Source: Sphingobacterium sp.
GTDB taxonomy: Bacteria > Bacteroidota > Bacteroidia > Sphingobacteriales > Sphingobacteriaceae
Direction: 5' to 3'
DNA length: 33,023 bases
Assembly (NCBI GenBank): GCA_031277685.1
Contig: JAITLV010000008.1
Span: forward strand, 1-33,023
Part shown: one piece after another, positions 6,388 to 13,515 of the stretch
How positions within the stretch are numbered: the stretch's first letter is position 1
Layout: every line of letters starts with the position of its first letter
The notes under the pieces: model-generated
Told to the model about the DNA's origin: nothing
Database searches by the model: none
Seen by the model: the letters and a program-made list of their open reading frames with translations, nothing else
Program-made: the position numbers and the translations under genes

Positions 6388-6650
6388 TGTGGGATATAAT
6401 AGGATATAGTATAATAATCGGGATGGTAGTAAATATGATTATTTCCATTCCACTTTACGCTTACTTGGAGCGTTGGGGCAAGCCGTTCAGTTGCATTTTT
6501 TGCCTAACATTTTGGATATGTGTCATTATAGGCACGTTTAATTTAGCACCATTACCAATAGTGAAATGGTTGCTTGTGACACTTAGTGCACCTTATTGCG
6601 CTGATGTGCTGGAAAGGCTTAAAAACGCCTTACCGATTAGATTGAAGTAG
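6387..6650 (+). CDS. small membrane protein with a CxxC motif
   Basis: The 87-residue protein has about three hydrophobic segments: 3-22, 33-52 and 55-72. Between the first two lies KPFSCIFCLTFW, with a CxxC pair near the membrane. Proteins with this 'PFSCxxCLxFW' pattern are, to my recollection, common in Bacteroidota phages and have no known role. The ATG overlaps the upstream stop by one base. A lysis or superinfection role is possible, but nothing in the sequence decides it. Confidence 0.6.
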   Translation: MWDIIGYSIIIGMVVNMIISIPLYAYLERWGKPFSCIFCLTFWICVIIGTFNLAPLPIVKWLLVTLSAPYCADVLERLKNALPIRLK

Positions 6651-6655
6651 ATTTA

Positions 6656-7363
6656 GTGCAGGAAGAGAAAAGAGAATATAGTTTAAACCAACAAGCCTAT
6701 ATAGATGACATATTAAAGAGAAAAGAAGAAGCAATAAGAGAACTTTATGCAACAGGTAAATATAAAGGTATCTATGGTAAGAAGTATTCAAAAAGTAAAG
6801 CAAATGGAATAAAGCATTATATAGCAAGGTGGTTAAGAGATAAAGGGTGGAGTAGAGAAAGAATAGATGAAGAAATGCAGGATTATTATAATGAGCTCTT
6901 TGTTGAAGTATGGAAAATAAAATTGCATCGATGGACTGAATTGTTGAATAATATAGAGTATTTAACACGTACTATATGCCTTATTGTCAAGCGACATTTA
7001 TTTAGAGATGTAAATAAAAGGTATCCATCCGCTAAGAGTTACTATGAAAAAAATAAACGATTCAGTGTTGAGAATGACAAAGACATTAAGCGAGTTAATC
7101 ATTCAGAGCTTTTTGAAATTGAAGATGAATATATCATAGAAGATGACCAGGCCACAGGCTTTGAAAAAAAACACAGCATCAATGTTGATGACTTTATAGA
7201 GCTGATGACAGAAGAGCAAAAAGAACTTTTCTACAGTTATATTGAGAAAAAAGGTACAGGTAAAAAGGGGCGATTCAATAATGCTGATAGAGCAAAGTAT
7301 AACGAGATACTGGAACAGGTCACAAAAGACTGCAAAGAGATACTAAGGAGGTTGAATGAGTAG
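6656..7363 (+). CDS. sigma-factor-like protein, candidate late-gene regulator
   Basis: The 235-residue protein starts at GTG (6,656); the frame is closed upstream at 6,638-6,640 and no ATG is near. Residues about 70-125 (DYYNELFVEVWKIKLHRW, then NNIEYLTRTICLIVKRHLFRDVNKR) resemble sigma-70 region 2. Residues about 175-233 (DDFIELMTEEQKELFYSYIE, then NADRAKYNEILEQVTKDCKEILRRL) are in the place of region 4. The first 60 residues are basic. Phage regulators of the ArpU/RinA kind also sit just before the terminase genes and activate late transcription. The similarity is weak by eye, so the family call is tentative. Its gene overlaps the next start by 8 bases. Confidence 0.5.
   Translation: MQEEKREYSLNQQAYIDDILKRKEEAIRELYATGKYKGIYGKKYSKSKANGIKHYIARWLRDKGWSRERIDEEMQDYYNELFVEVWKIKLHRWTELLNNIEYLTRTICLIVKRHLFRDVNKRYPSAKSYYEKNKRFSVENDKDIKRVNHSELFEIEDEYIIEDDQATGFEKKHSINVDDFIELMTEEQKELFYSYIEKKGTGKKGRFNNADRAKYNEILEQVTKDCKEILRRLNE
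7346..7351 (+). promoter_or_regulatory. perfect Shine-Dalgarno sequence
   Basis: AGGAGG, extended to AAGGAGGT at 7,345-7,352, lies 4 bases before the ATG at 7,356. Shine-Dalgarno sequences are unusual in Bacteroidota, and nearly all other genes in the window lack one. Confidence 0.7.
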
Positions 7364-7877
7364 AATAATAACGTTAATGGTGTTACTCTCCTTATCCAGT
7401 TGTTCGCTCTTCAACAAGTCAACAAAGAAGATAAATCAATTCGAAAAGGTCGAAAAGATAGAGCTTAAAGAAAGTATAAGTAAAAAGGTGATAGCGGAAC
7501 AACAGCAAGATGGTAAGGTGATAACATCCGAGCAACAGCAAATCACCAACGATATTGATGACGAAACGAGCGTAACAGCTGATAGTATTGAGGTAAAAAA
7601 AGATGGTGGTATAGTTGCAAAAGGTAATGCAATCCTTAGAAAAAATATAAGAGATAAAAGCAAGCAATCTTTAAATAAGCAAGTAGATAGCGCTGAAAGA
7701 TACATATCAACAATCAAAGTTGATACAGAAAAACAAACGGTAAATAAGCAGGAAAACAAAGCAAAGCTTATCGTGAAAGAAGAAAAGAAACAACCAAACA
7801 ATATAGTAATAGTATGGCTAGTGATAGGGGTAATTCTTCTTATCGCAGGGTTGAAAGTAGTAAAAAGTAAAATATAA
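7356..7877 (+). CDS. lipoprotein with C-terminal membrane segment, candidate unimolecular spanin
   Basis: The 173-residue protein begins with a lipoprotein signal (MSRIITLMVLLSLSSC; lipobox LSSC, Cys16). A long Lys/Glu/Gln-rich, probably helical middle follows (about 20-148). It ends with a single hydrophobic segment (about 149-168, NIVIVWLVIGVILLIAGLKV) and a basic tail. A lipid anchor at one end and an inner-membrane segment at the other is the topology of unimolecular spanins (phage T1 gp11), which link and fuse the two membranes at lysis. T1 gp11 is somewhat shorter and thought to be beta-rich, so this is an analogy of topology only. It sits 23 kb from the endolysin. It might instead be an envelope or exclusion protein. 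Confidence 0.55.
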   Translation: MSRIITLMVLLSLSSCSLFNKSTKKINQFEKVEKIELKESISKKVIAEQQQDGKVITSEQQQITNDIDDETSVTADSIEVKKDGGIVAKGNAILRKNIRDKSKQSLNKQVDSAERYISTIKVDTEKQTVNKQENKAKLIVKEEKKQPNNIVIVWLVIGVILLIAGLKVVKSKI

Positions 7878-7878
7878 A

Positions 7879-8244
7879 ATGACAGAACAAGAACAAGATG
7901 TTTTAAAAGAGATTAGAAAGATAGAAGATATTCTAAGAGAATTTGAGAAGAATGGTGGAAGTAACCTTAGAATTTACGATGACACAATAAAACAGTTAAA
8001 TGTTATTCTAAGTAAGTTAAAAGACGCTTATCCAACCGTGCGATTTCCAACCATAATTCCTAGTTGTTGTGGAGCACCTATTAGGGATTTTTTAGGGGAC
8101 TTACTGCCTGTGTTCGCACGCCTAAGTAAACAGGAAGTAACAACAGTTGATGATGTAAGTGTTGAAAGTATAGAGACAGAAATAAAGGTAGAAGAGGTGC
8201 CAGAGCCGAAGAAAACGACAAGTAGAAGAAAGGGGAAAAAATAA
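7879..8244 (+). CDS. hypothetical phage protein
   Basis: The 121-residue protein has a helical N-terminus (EQDVLKEIRKIEDILREFEK), a central segment with adjacent cysteines (IIPSCCGAPIRDFLGDLLPV) and an acidic-then-basic tail (ending KKTTSRRKGKK). No family recognised. It follows the spanin-like gene by one base, and its stop overlaps the next ATG, so it is translated as part of the early operon. Confidence 0.55.
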   Translation: MTEQEQDVLKEIRKIEDILREFEKNGGSNLRIYDDTIKQLNVILSKLKDAYPTVRFPTIIPSCCGAPIRDFLGDLLPVFARLSKQEVTTVDDVSVESIETEIKVEEVPEPKKTTSRRKGKK

Positions 8245-8525
8245 TGGTAAATGATAATTACAATGAAGATTCGAAAGCGTTTTATTCTAAGTTCTTGGAT
8301 GGGGATAATTTACAAAGTATGGAATCCGACACGGATAAAATGATTGAAAAGTTTAGATATAAACAGTTATTAATAATGGATAGCATTAAAGAAGATTTAT
8401 CGGATAAGGAGCTAAAATTACTTCAATATAAATTGAGACTTTATGGCGATACAATTAAAACTGTTGAAAGCTTTAGAAACAAAGTTAAATCGGAAATAGA
8501 AACAAGGTTTAAGGATAGCAATTAG
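8244..8525 (+). CDS. hypothetical phage protein, last gene of the early operon
   Basis: The 93-residue protein is charged and helical throughout (DTDKMIEKFRYKQLLIMDSI, then DLSDKELKLLQYKLRLYGDT). It might form a coiled-coil oligomer. No known domain. Its stop codon lies inside the stem of the terminator at 8,511-8,538, which it shares with the converging gene at 8,522-8,743. Confidence 0.55.
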   Translation: MVNDNYNEDSKAFYSKFLDGDNLQSMESDTDKMIEKFRYKQLLIMDSIKEDLSDKELKLLQYKLRLYGDTIKTVESFRNKVKSEIETRFKDSN

Positions 8526-8538
8526 CTATCCTTTTTTT
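8511..8538 (+). terminator. intrinsic terminator at a convergent gene junction
   Basis: AAGGATAGC, loop AATTA, GCTATCCTT with seven T. The perfect 9-bp stem overlaps the stop codons of both converging genes (8,525 on plus, 8,522 on minus). Confidence 0.88.
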
Positions 8539-8743
8539 GTTCATTAAATATTTTTTGAGCTATTGAATAGAGCTTTCCACCTAATGAAGTAGAATCAGGA
8601 ATCTGTTTGCCATAGCGATTAAAGATTGTTATCCCGTCAAAATCATTAGTAACAGTATAAATACTGTTTTCGGTTAGTTCAAATATTACAACTTTGTCAA
8701 TTTCTACACTCTCTATTTTCAAGTTTTTTTCCGTGTTTTCCAT
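8522..8743 (-). CDS. hypothetical small protein
   Basis: The 73-residue leftward protein has a beta-rich pattern in the middle (VVIFELTENSIYTVTNDFDG, then FNRYGKQIPDS) and a helical, basic C-terminus. No signal peptide or membrane segment and no known family. It converges on the early operon and lies, with the gene at 8,833, in a leftward pair between the early operon and the terminase. This position is typical of accessory (moron) genes. Confidence 0.5.
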   Translation of the reverse strand: MENTEKNLKIESVEIDKVVIFELTENSIYTVTNDFDGITIFNRYGKQIPDSTSLGGKLYSIAQKIFNEQKKDS

Positions 8744-8832
8744 AGATTATTATTAAAAAATTTGAATACAGCAATTTACGAAAGTGTTTGCTATCAAAAC
8801 GTCAGATTTTTGCGAAAAATAAATGAACGATG

Positions 8833-9180
8833 TTATGTGTCTACGAATTCGTGAGTTTTTATAATAAATCTATCACCCAGTTTTTCAAATAAAACAATGT
8901 AATTGAAGTTATTAAATACTAATGGAATTGGAATCGAACTAGCGGTTTCGTTTGGGTTTACTTTTAGATGTTTGAACAATAAATTATAAGCTATTTTTTC
9001 AAAACAACTAAATTTAAAAACCCTTTCTTTATAGGTTTTACCATTCCTATTGAAATGAAATAGAAAATCTTCAACAAGTATTGATACGTACAACGGCTTG
9101 ATAATAAAATGCTTAATCGACTTCTTTAACTCTTTATGAGCAAGATGCTGAACAACTAAGGGCGGGGGAACTTCACACAT
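8833..9180 (-). CDS. hypothetical protein
   Basis: The 115-residue leftward protein contains no recognised motif. It mixes short helices (HKELKKSIKHF) with hydrophobic strand-like stretches (LYVSILVEDFLFHF, IPIPLVFNNFNYIVLF). The only in-frame ATG near the 5' end is at 9,180. Its PPP codons are part of an unusual G-rich sequence (9,160-9,168 on the plus strand). It points away from the terminase genes and has no clear -7 box, so its expression is uncertain. Confidence 0.45.
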   Translation of the reverse strand: MCEVPPPLVVQHLAHKELKKSIKHFIIKPLYVSILVEDFLFHFNRNGKTYKERVFKFSCFEKIAYNLLFKHLKVNPNETASSIPIPLVFNNFNYIVLFEKLGDRFIIKTHEFVDT

Positions 9181-9270
9181 ATATAAGGTTTATTACAATT
9201 CAATAAATGTAACTAATTTTTAATTGTTATTCAAATTAAATTACTGTTATGAATATCATTTAATGCCCAT

Positions 9271-9281
9271 CCAATATTTAT
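9271..9281 (+). promoter_or_regulatory. late-region element copy 1 (variant TCCAATATTTAT)
   Basis: CCAATATTTAT preceded by CAT and followed by CA. The same context recurs in copy 5. It lies 39 bases before the small terminase start, the largest distance of the eight copies. Confidence 0.6.
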
Positions 9282-9320
9282 CACTGGAGATGCCAATTAA
9301 ATAATGGCAAATAATGGGAA

Positions 9321-9674
9321 ATGGCAGGAACACAACCAAAGAAAGCAAATGAAACAAGCATAAAAAAAGGAGAGATTAAAAATCCAAAAGGTAGACCTAA
9401 GGGCGCAATATCGAAGCAAAATAAACAGATTAAAGCAACTATTGAAATGGTCATGGATTCATTGGCCGAAACAATAATTGATGACCTTAAACAGGTTAAT
9501 TCTAGCAGGAGATTGCAGGTTTATATTGATTTGATGAATTATATAAAACCTAAGCTATCAGCCACTAAGAACGAAACAGAAGTAAAGCAGGAAACTAAAA
9601 TAGAAGTTGAATTTAAGCCTTACAAACTCAATAAAGGCACTAATAATGAGGGTGCAGAAAGTGATGGTAATTAA
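9321..9674 (+). CDS. terminase small-subunit-like protein
   Basis: The 117-residue protein begins with a basic segment and the pattern KKGEIKNPKGRPKGAISKQNKQIK, as in the short DNA-binding proteins (the NPKGRPKG/DUF5681 type) encoded just before large terminases. A helical middle (AETIIDDLKQVNSSRRLQVYIDLMNYIKPKL) could oligomerise. In packaging the small subunit recognises the cos or pac site and recruits the motor. The gene overlaps the large subunit by one base (TAATG), which supports the role. Two upstream ATGs (9,304 and 9,314) are out of frame, so 9,321 is the start. Confidence 0.7.
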   Translation: MAGTQPKKANETSIKKGEIKNPKGRPKGAISKQNKQIKATIEMVMDSLAETIIDDLKQVNSSRRLQVYIDLMNYIKPKLSATKNETEVKQETKIEVEFKPYKLNKGTNNEGAESDGN

Positions 9675-10879
9675 TGAAAGTCACGTTACCTATTCCGCAT
9701 TCACAAGGACAACAGGACATTTTAGACGCACTTGATACGCATCAATTCGTAACTCTATTATGTGGCCGTAGATATGGGAAAAGTACAATTGCTATTATAT
9801 GGTTACTTAAAGGGATTTTGGCAGGTGAAGAATGCGCCTTTATTGCTCCTTCATTAGACTACGCACGTGAATTCTTTGACGAGATTACGCAAATTTTACC
9901 GCCTGATTTAATTGAACTAAACCGCTCGTATTATACAATCAAAGTACCTGCAACAGGTGGAAAGCTTAAATGTTTTTCGGGAGATTCAACAGCAATTGAA
10001 AACGTCAGGGGTAAGCATTACCACAGGGTAGTCATCGATGAAAGCGCAAATATTCCAAATTTGGGATACGTATGGAAAAGTATTATAGTATATGTAATTG
10101 GGGATTATAACGGTAAGGTACTGTTTTGCTCAACTCCAAGGGGTAAGGATTTCTTTTATACTCTATGCCAAAAGAATAATAAAAATTGGAAAAACTTCCA
10201 TAGGACAACATACGACAATCCATTGCTATCGCAAGAAATGTTAGCGATAATGAAAGAAGAGTCTGGCGATAATCATACGGAAGAGATGTTAGCCGTCGCA
10301 GGTGAAAACGTTAACGCAATAGTAAGATTGGAGGTTATAGAACGTAATACAATAAAAGAATATAGCAACAAACCTACAGTTATATATTCAGCCGATATAG
10401 CATCTAAAAGTGATAACACAAGTATAATAGGATTAGACGAAGATGGTACAATGACTTATCATCATTATTTTCAGGATTCTTGGTTAACAACACTAGATAC
10501 ACTAAAAGCATTGCCTAATAATGTCCTAAAAGTTATTGATGCGAGTGGTGGACAAGGTGCATTGGCATTAGAATTACTGCAAGAAAGCAACTTCAATTGG
10601 ATTGGTTTTGAATTCACTGGAGAAAGCAAGCCTAAACTAATGATGGAATTGAAACACGCATTAGAACGTGATACATTGAAGTTTGATGAAATAGTCGCTA
10701 AAGAGCTAAGTGTGTTTAACGTTAGTATCAACGCCAATACTAAACGATTAAAATATGAAGCCATGTCAGGGATGCATGACGATTCTGTTTGCTCGCTTGC
10801 AATGGCTAATAAATTTCTCAGTGAAGGTAAAGCAATGCATGGCAGTAATGGCAATCCATTAGCCAAGTACGGTTGGTAA
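9674..10879 (+). CDS. terL: terminase large subunit
   Basis: The 401-residue motor packages DNA into the prohead. Walker A is GRRYGKST (31-38), Walker B VVIDES (119-124, with D122 and E123), and the coupling motif FCSTPRG is at 151-157. The RNase H-like nuclease follows: YSADIAS with D241, KVIDASGG with D289, and HDDSV with D369/D370, which supply the metal-binding acids. The length is at the short end for the family, but all key motifs are present. It ends ten bases before the next start, with a late-region element covering the junction. Confidence 0.95.
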   Translation: MKVTLPIPHSQGQQDILDALDTHQFVTLLCGRRYGKSTIAIIWLLKGILAGEECAFIAPSLDYAREFFDEITQILPPDLIELNRSYYTIKVPATGGKLKCFSGDSTAIENVRGKHYHRVVIDESANIPNLGYVWKSIIVYVIGDYNGKVLFCSTPRGKDFFYTLCQKNNKNWKNFHRTTYDNPLLSQEMLAIMKEESGDNHTEEMLAVAGENVNAIVRLEVIERNTIKEYSNKPTVIYSADIASKSDNTSIIGLDEDGTMTYHHYFQDSWLTTLDTLKALPNNVLKVIDASGGQGALALELLQESNFNWIGFEFTGESKPKLMMELKHALERDTLKFDEIVAKELSVFNVSINANTKRLKYEAMSGMHDDSVCSLAMANKFLSEGKAMHGSNGNPLAKYGW

Positions 10880-10891
10880 GCCAATATTTAT
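10880..10891 (+). promoter_or_regulatory. late-region element copy 2 (GCCAATATTTAT)
   Basis: Exact copy directly after the terL stop codon. It overlaps the next ATG (10,890), so if it is a promoter the message would be leaderless or would begin inside the gene. Confidence 0.65.
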
Positions 10892-11429
10892 GAATAAAAA
10901 AGTAATGGTAACTAAAGAAGAATTAATAAGTAAACTTCCCTTAAAATGGGCTGATATAAGCTTAAAGCAATATATAACATTCAGGAATCTAATTGAGCAA
11001 TTAGGGGGAACCGATGACTTTGAAAAGGTATACAGAAATATGTTAGATGCATATTTCTATGTGTTTACTGGCGTACAGCTTTATGACGTTGAAGGATTCC
11101 AACAAGTCGATTATTTCAAAGTAGCTGAACGTTTTAATCAGTTCGAAAACGATGAAAGTAATAAGACAGCAGACATTGATGAGAACCTAATCAAAAGCTT
11201 CGACCAAATAGTTTTCGAAGACTTGCTAAAATACATGAACCTACAGGAGCAGAACAGTATAAGCAATTGGGGTGAAATGATTAACATCTTACTAAAAGAA
11301 CCGATTGCAGATATAGAGGACAATATGAATATGGCAGAAGCCAATAGGTTTTTTTTTGCACTAGAGAATCAGTTGACAACCTATTTAAAAGCTTTGGAAA
11401 TCTCTTTGACTCAGAACCTGAAACGATAG
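10890..11429 (+). CDS. probable tail assembly chaperone, short (zero-frame) product
   Basis: The 179-residue soluble, helical protein (ADISLKQYITFRNLIEQLGG, DENLIKSFDQIVFEDLLKYM) is not recognised by sequence. The arrangement is telling: 23 codons before the stop, codons 154-156 are TTT TTT TTT within a run of nine T. The -1 frame after it is open for 89 codons, right up to the next gene. Tail chaperones of siphophages and related tails (lambda G and GT) are made in just this way, with the long form binding the tape measure. Unlike lambda, it lies near the terminase and not next to the tape measure. Confidence 0.55.
   Translation: MNKKVMVTKEELISKLPLKWADISLKQYITFRNLIEQLGGTDDFEKVYRNMLDAYFYVFTGVQLYDVEGFQQVDYFKVAERFNQFENDESNKTADIDENLIKSFDQIVFEDLLKYMNLQEQNSISNWGEMINILLKEPIADIEDNMNMAEANRFFFALENQLTTYLKALEISLTQNLKR
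11349..11357 (+). other. T9 slippery run, candidate -1 frameshift site
   Basis: AGG TTT TTT TTT GCA in the zero frame fulfils the X XXY YYZ rule (T TTT TTT). A -1 slip lets reading continue in the frame 11,357-11,626. The -1 frame is closed immediately upstream by TAG at 11,345-11,347. Transcriptional slippage on T9 is an alternative. Confidence 0.65.
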
Positions 11430-11626
11430 AGGGACAAAGCGAAATAGAAGCTAATCAAGCATTCTTAAAAAAGGAATTCTATAAAAGGTGGGGGTATTTT
11501 GAATTGCTCCATAATGTATGTGAATACCAATTTATAAGTATGCTCGAAGGAATGAAAATGTTTGCGGTCGATGTATTCGTCTATAGCTCGTTGCTTAAAG
11601 ACAAGGTAAACATTCTAAAGAAATAA
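11357..11626 (+). CDS. -1 frame extension of the tail chaperone (GT-like product)
   Basis: This frame encodes 89 residues starting CTRESVDNLFKSFGNLF and continuing through FYKRWGYFELLHNVCEYQF to VNILKK, then TAA at 11,624-11,626, two bases before the next ATG (11,629). It has no start codon of its own until an internal TTG at 11,504 or ATG at 11,540. Its composition is that of a normal globular protein. With the upstream 156 residues it makes a protein of about 245 residues. Expression by frameshift is the simplest reading. A miscounted homopolymer that splits one 245-residue gene is the main alternative. Confidence 0.65.
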   Translation, partial: CTRESVDNLFKSFGNLFDSEPETIEGQSEIEANQAFLKKEFYKRWGYFELLHNVCEYQFISMLEGMKMFAVDVFVYSSLLKDKVNILKK

Positions 11627-11628
11627 TC

Positions 11629-12264
11629 ATGGCAAAAAACCTAAAGCAAGCATCAAAGAAAGCACAATTTAATAACCTTATTGATAACCTTGTTGCTAAT
11701 ACTGGAACCGATAAAGGTGCATTCTCTTTTAACATGAATATCCTAGAGCAGATAGTGGCAGAATTCATTGAAAAAGTAAAAGAGGGTATGAACTCAATTG
11801 ATAATTTCATTCTTACAGGTTCCACGCAAGAGCTTTCTATTAAAGTTAATAGTTTAAATGAAATTGAAATACTCGGAATTTTAGCAACGGTCGTACAAGC
11901 AAGGGGAGTTAATGGCGTTGAACAAAACAACGGTTCGGTACATAGTTATAAGGAGTTTAAGCCCCCCGTTAGTGTATTTATAGATTGGGTTAAAAATAGA
12001 CAATTAATAACAGCTAACAATTCAAAGTTCTTCAAAGACTCTGCATTTGATGATATGACAACGGACGAGAAGATAACTCAATTAGCTTATGCGATAAGAG
12101 CAACAATTTATAAGAAGGGATTTCAAAGTAGAGGTAATTATTGGGATTCGAATGTTGATTGGTTAAAGCAAGAATTAAATACACGCATTCAACAGAATTT
12201 AGGAGAGCAAATAAAATTTAGAATCTTCGATAAGTACGGAAATAACGTGCATAAAAAACAATAA
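11629..12264 (+). CDS. phage protein, probably tail-associated
   Basis: The 211-residue soluble protein begins with a basic helix (MAKNLKQASKKAQFNNLIDN). It contains a helical region (AEFIEKVKEGMNSIDNFIL) and ends with a basic tail. No known motif identified. It starts two bases after the frameshift reading frame and ends three bases before the next gene, so it belongs to the tail operon 10,890-17,289. A minor tail or tail-completion role is inferred from position only. Confidence 0.55.
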   Translation: MAKNLKQASKKAQFNNLIDNLVANTGTDKGAFSFNMNILEQIVAEFIEKVKEGMNSIDNFILTGSTQELSIKVNSLNEIEILGILATVVQARGVNGVEQNNGSVHSYKEFKPPVSVFIDWVKNRQLITANNSKFFKDSAFDDMTTDEKITQLAYAIRATIYKKGFQSRGNYWDSNVDWLKQELNTRIQQNLGEQIKFRIFDKYGNNVHKKQ

Positions 12265-12267
12265 CAA

Positions 12268-13512
12268 ATGGCAATAACAATAACAGGGCAACCACACAAT
12301 ATAAATCCATCAAACAATACAAATAAATGGGAATTCAGTTCTGATAGTTCACAATTAATCTATTGCATAGTTGAGGTTAAGGAACCTATTACAGGTAAAA
12401 TAATAGCTAAAAAGAAAGTCTATCCAAAGCCGTTAGCTACTGCATTATCGGTTGATTTATCTAGTGTATTAACAAACGTTGTGGAATCAAAATTGAACAA
12501 CTCTAACGATGTTGTAAGCACTAGTAATTTATATGGTTACGAATTGACGATTACGGAATATCTAATTAATTCAACAACTGGATTGGTAACGGTTGGTAAT
12601 AATATATCAACTGGCGTTAAATACGTTTTTGATGGCGAAATGGGATTGATGGACTATCTTAAATATCAGCCGAATAAATTCAATATCAATACAACCCTTA
12701 ACAAGGCGGTATTCTTATCGAACAAGGCAAACATTAACTATGTATCAGCAGAGCAGAAGGAGCTTTTAAAAATATTCGATACCGCTAAAATCGGTAAGAA
12801 AGTTAAGGTAACGAAGTACATTAATAACGTTAGTACAGATACCTTATATGATATTCCAACAGCAGGAAATGTTATAAATATTAACGTATCACCTTCAATT
12901 CTTTTTCCTACTGGAGCAGACAATATAGAGAGGTATAGGGTTGTGATTGTAGATAACGATAATATTGAAGTTAGCGATTTTAAGGGCTATATTATTAAAA
13001 GGGATTGCAATAAAAATGATTTCACCTTAATCTATAAAAATCCGCTTGGTGCATGGGATACATTCACCTTTAACAATAGAGTCGAGACCCTTAATATCAA
13101 TAAGACATATCTCAACAAATCGAGAGCGCAAACAGCGGTTGATAGTGTGTTATTTAACGATAAGGAGCTTATCAATGTTGATTCGAAGTATAGTTATAAC
13201 GCTTATAGTGATGTTCTTAGCGACCATGATGCAAGCCTGATTAAGGAGTTATTAATTGCTAATAAGGTCTACATTGAGATTGAAGATTACTTTGTTGAGA
13301 TAGCAATAGACGTAAAAACATACAAAGTATTACAGCAACGCAATAACGGATTTAAACGAAGCAGGTTAACGATAGACTTTAGTGTTGGATTTAGTATTGA
13401 TTTGTTTAAGCAAATACTAATAGCGAATAGAGATGAGAATCCCCAAATCAACTACATTCTATCAAACTTTTGGTCTTTAGTTGAGAATGATAAGGGTATA
13501 GAGATAATTTAA
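12268..13512 (+). CDS. baseplate or distal-tail type protein
   Basis: The 414-residue protein is mainly beta, opening with an Ig-like stretch (TGQPHNINPSNNTNKWEFSS, then a hydrophobic IYCIVEVKEPITGKIIAKKK). The later part (FTLIYKNPLGAWDTFTFNNR) resembles a pattern I associate with structural proteins of Bacteroidota phage tails. No enzyme motif. It precedes the large PhoD-containing tail protein by three bases, as a tail-tip component that carries a receptor-binding protein would. Assignment to a particular tail-tip role is inference. Confidence 0.55.
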   Translation: MAITITGQPHNINPSNNTNKWEFSSDSSQLIYCIVEVKEPITGKIIAKKKVYPKPLATALSVDLSSVLTNVVESKLNNSNDVVSTSNLYGYELTITEYLINSTTGLVTVGNNISTGVKYVFDGEMGLMDYLKYQPNKFNINTTLNKAVFLSNKANINYVSAEQKELLKIFDTAKIGKKVKVTKYINNVSTDTLYDIPTAGNVININVSPSILFPTGADNIERYRVVIVDNDNIEVSDFKGYIIKRDCNKNDFTLIYKNPLGAWDTFTFNNRVETLNINKTYLNKSRAQTAVDSVLFNDKELINVDSKYSYNAYSDVLSDHDASLIKELLIANKVYIEIEDYFVEIAIDVKTYKVLQQRNNGFKRSRLTIDFSVGFSIDLFKQILIANRDENPQINYILSNFWSLVENDKGIEII

Positions 13513-13515
13513 AAA

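Noticed and set aside
10471..10884. A 137-codon minus-strand frame across the end of the large terminase gene
   Set aside because: It is the complement of a terL region with conserved nuclease motifs and encodes a low-quality Ser/Leu-rich sequence.
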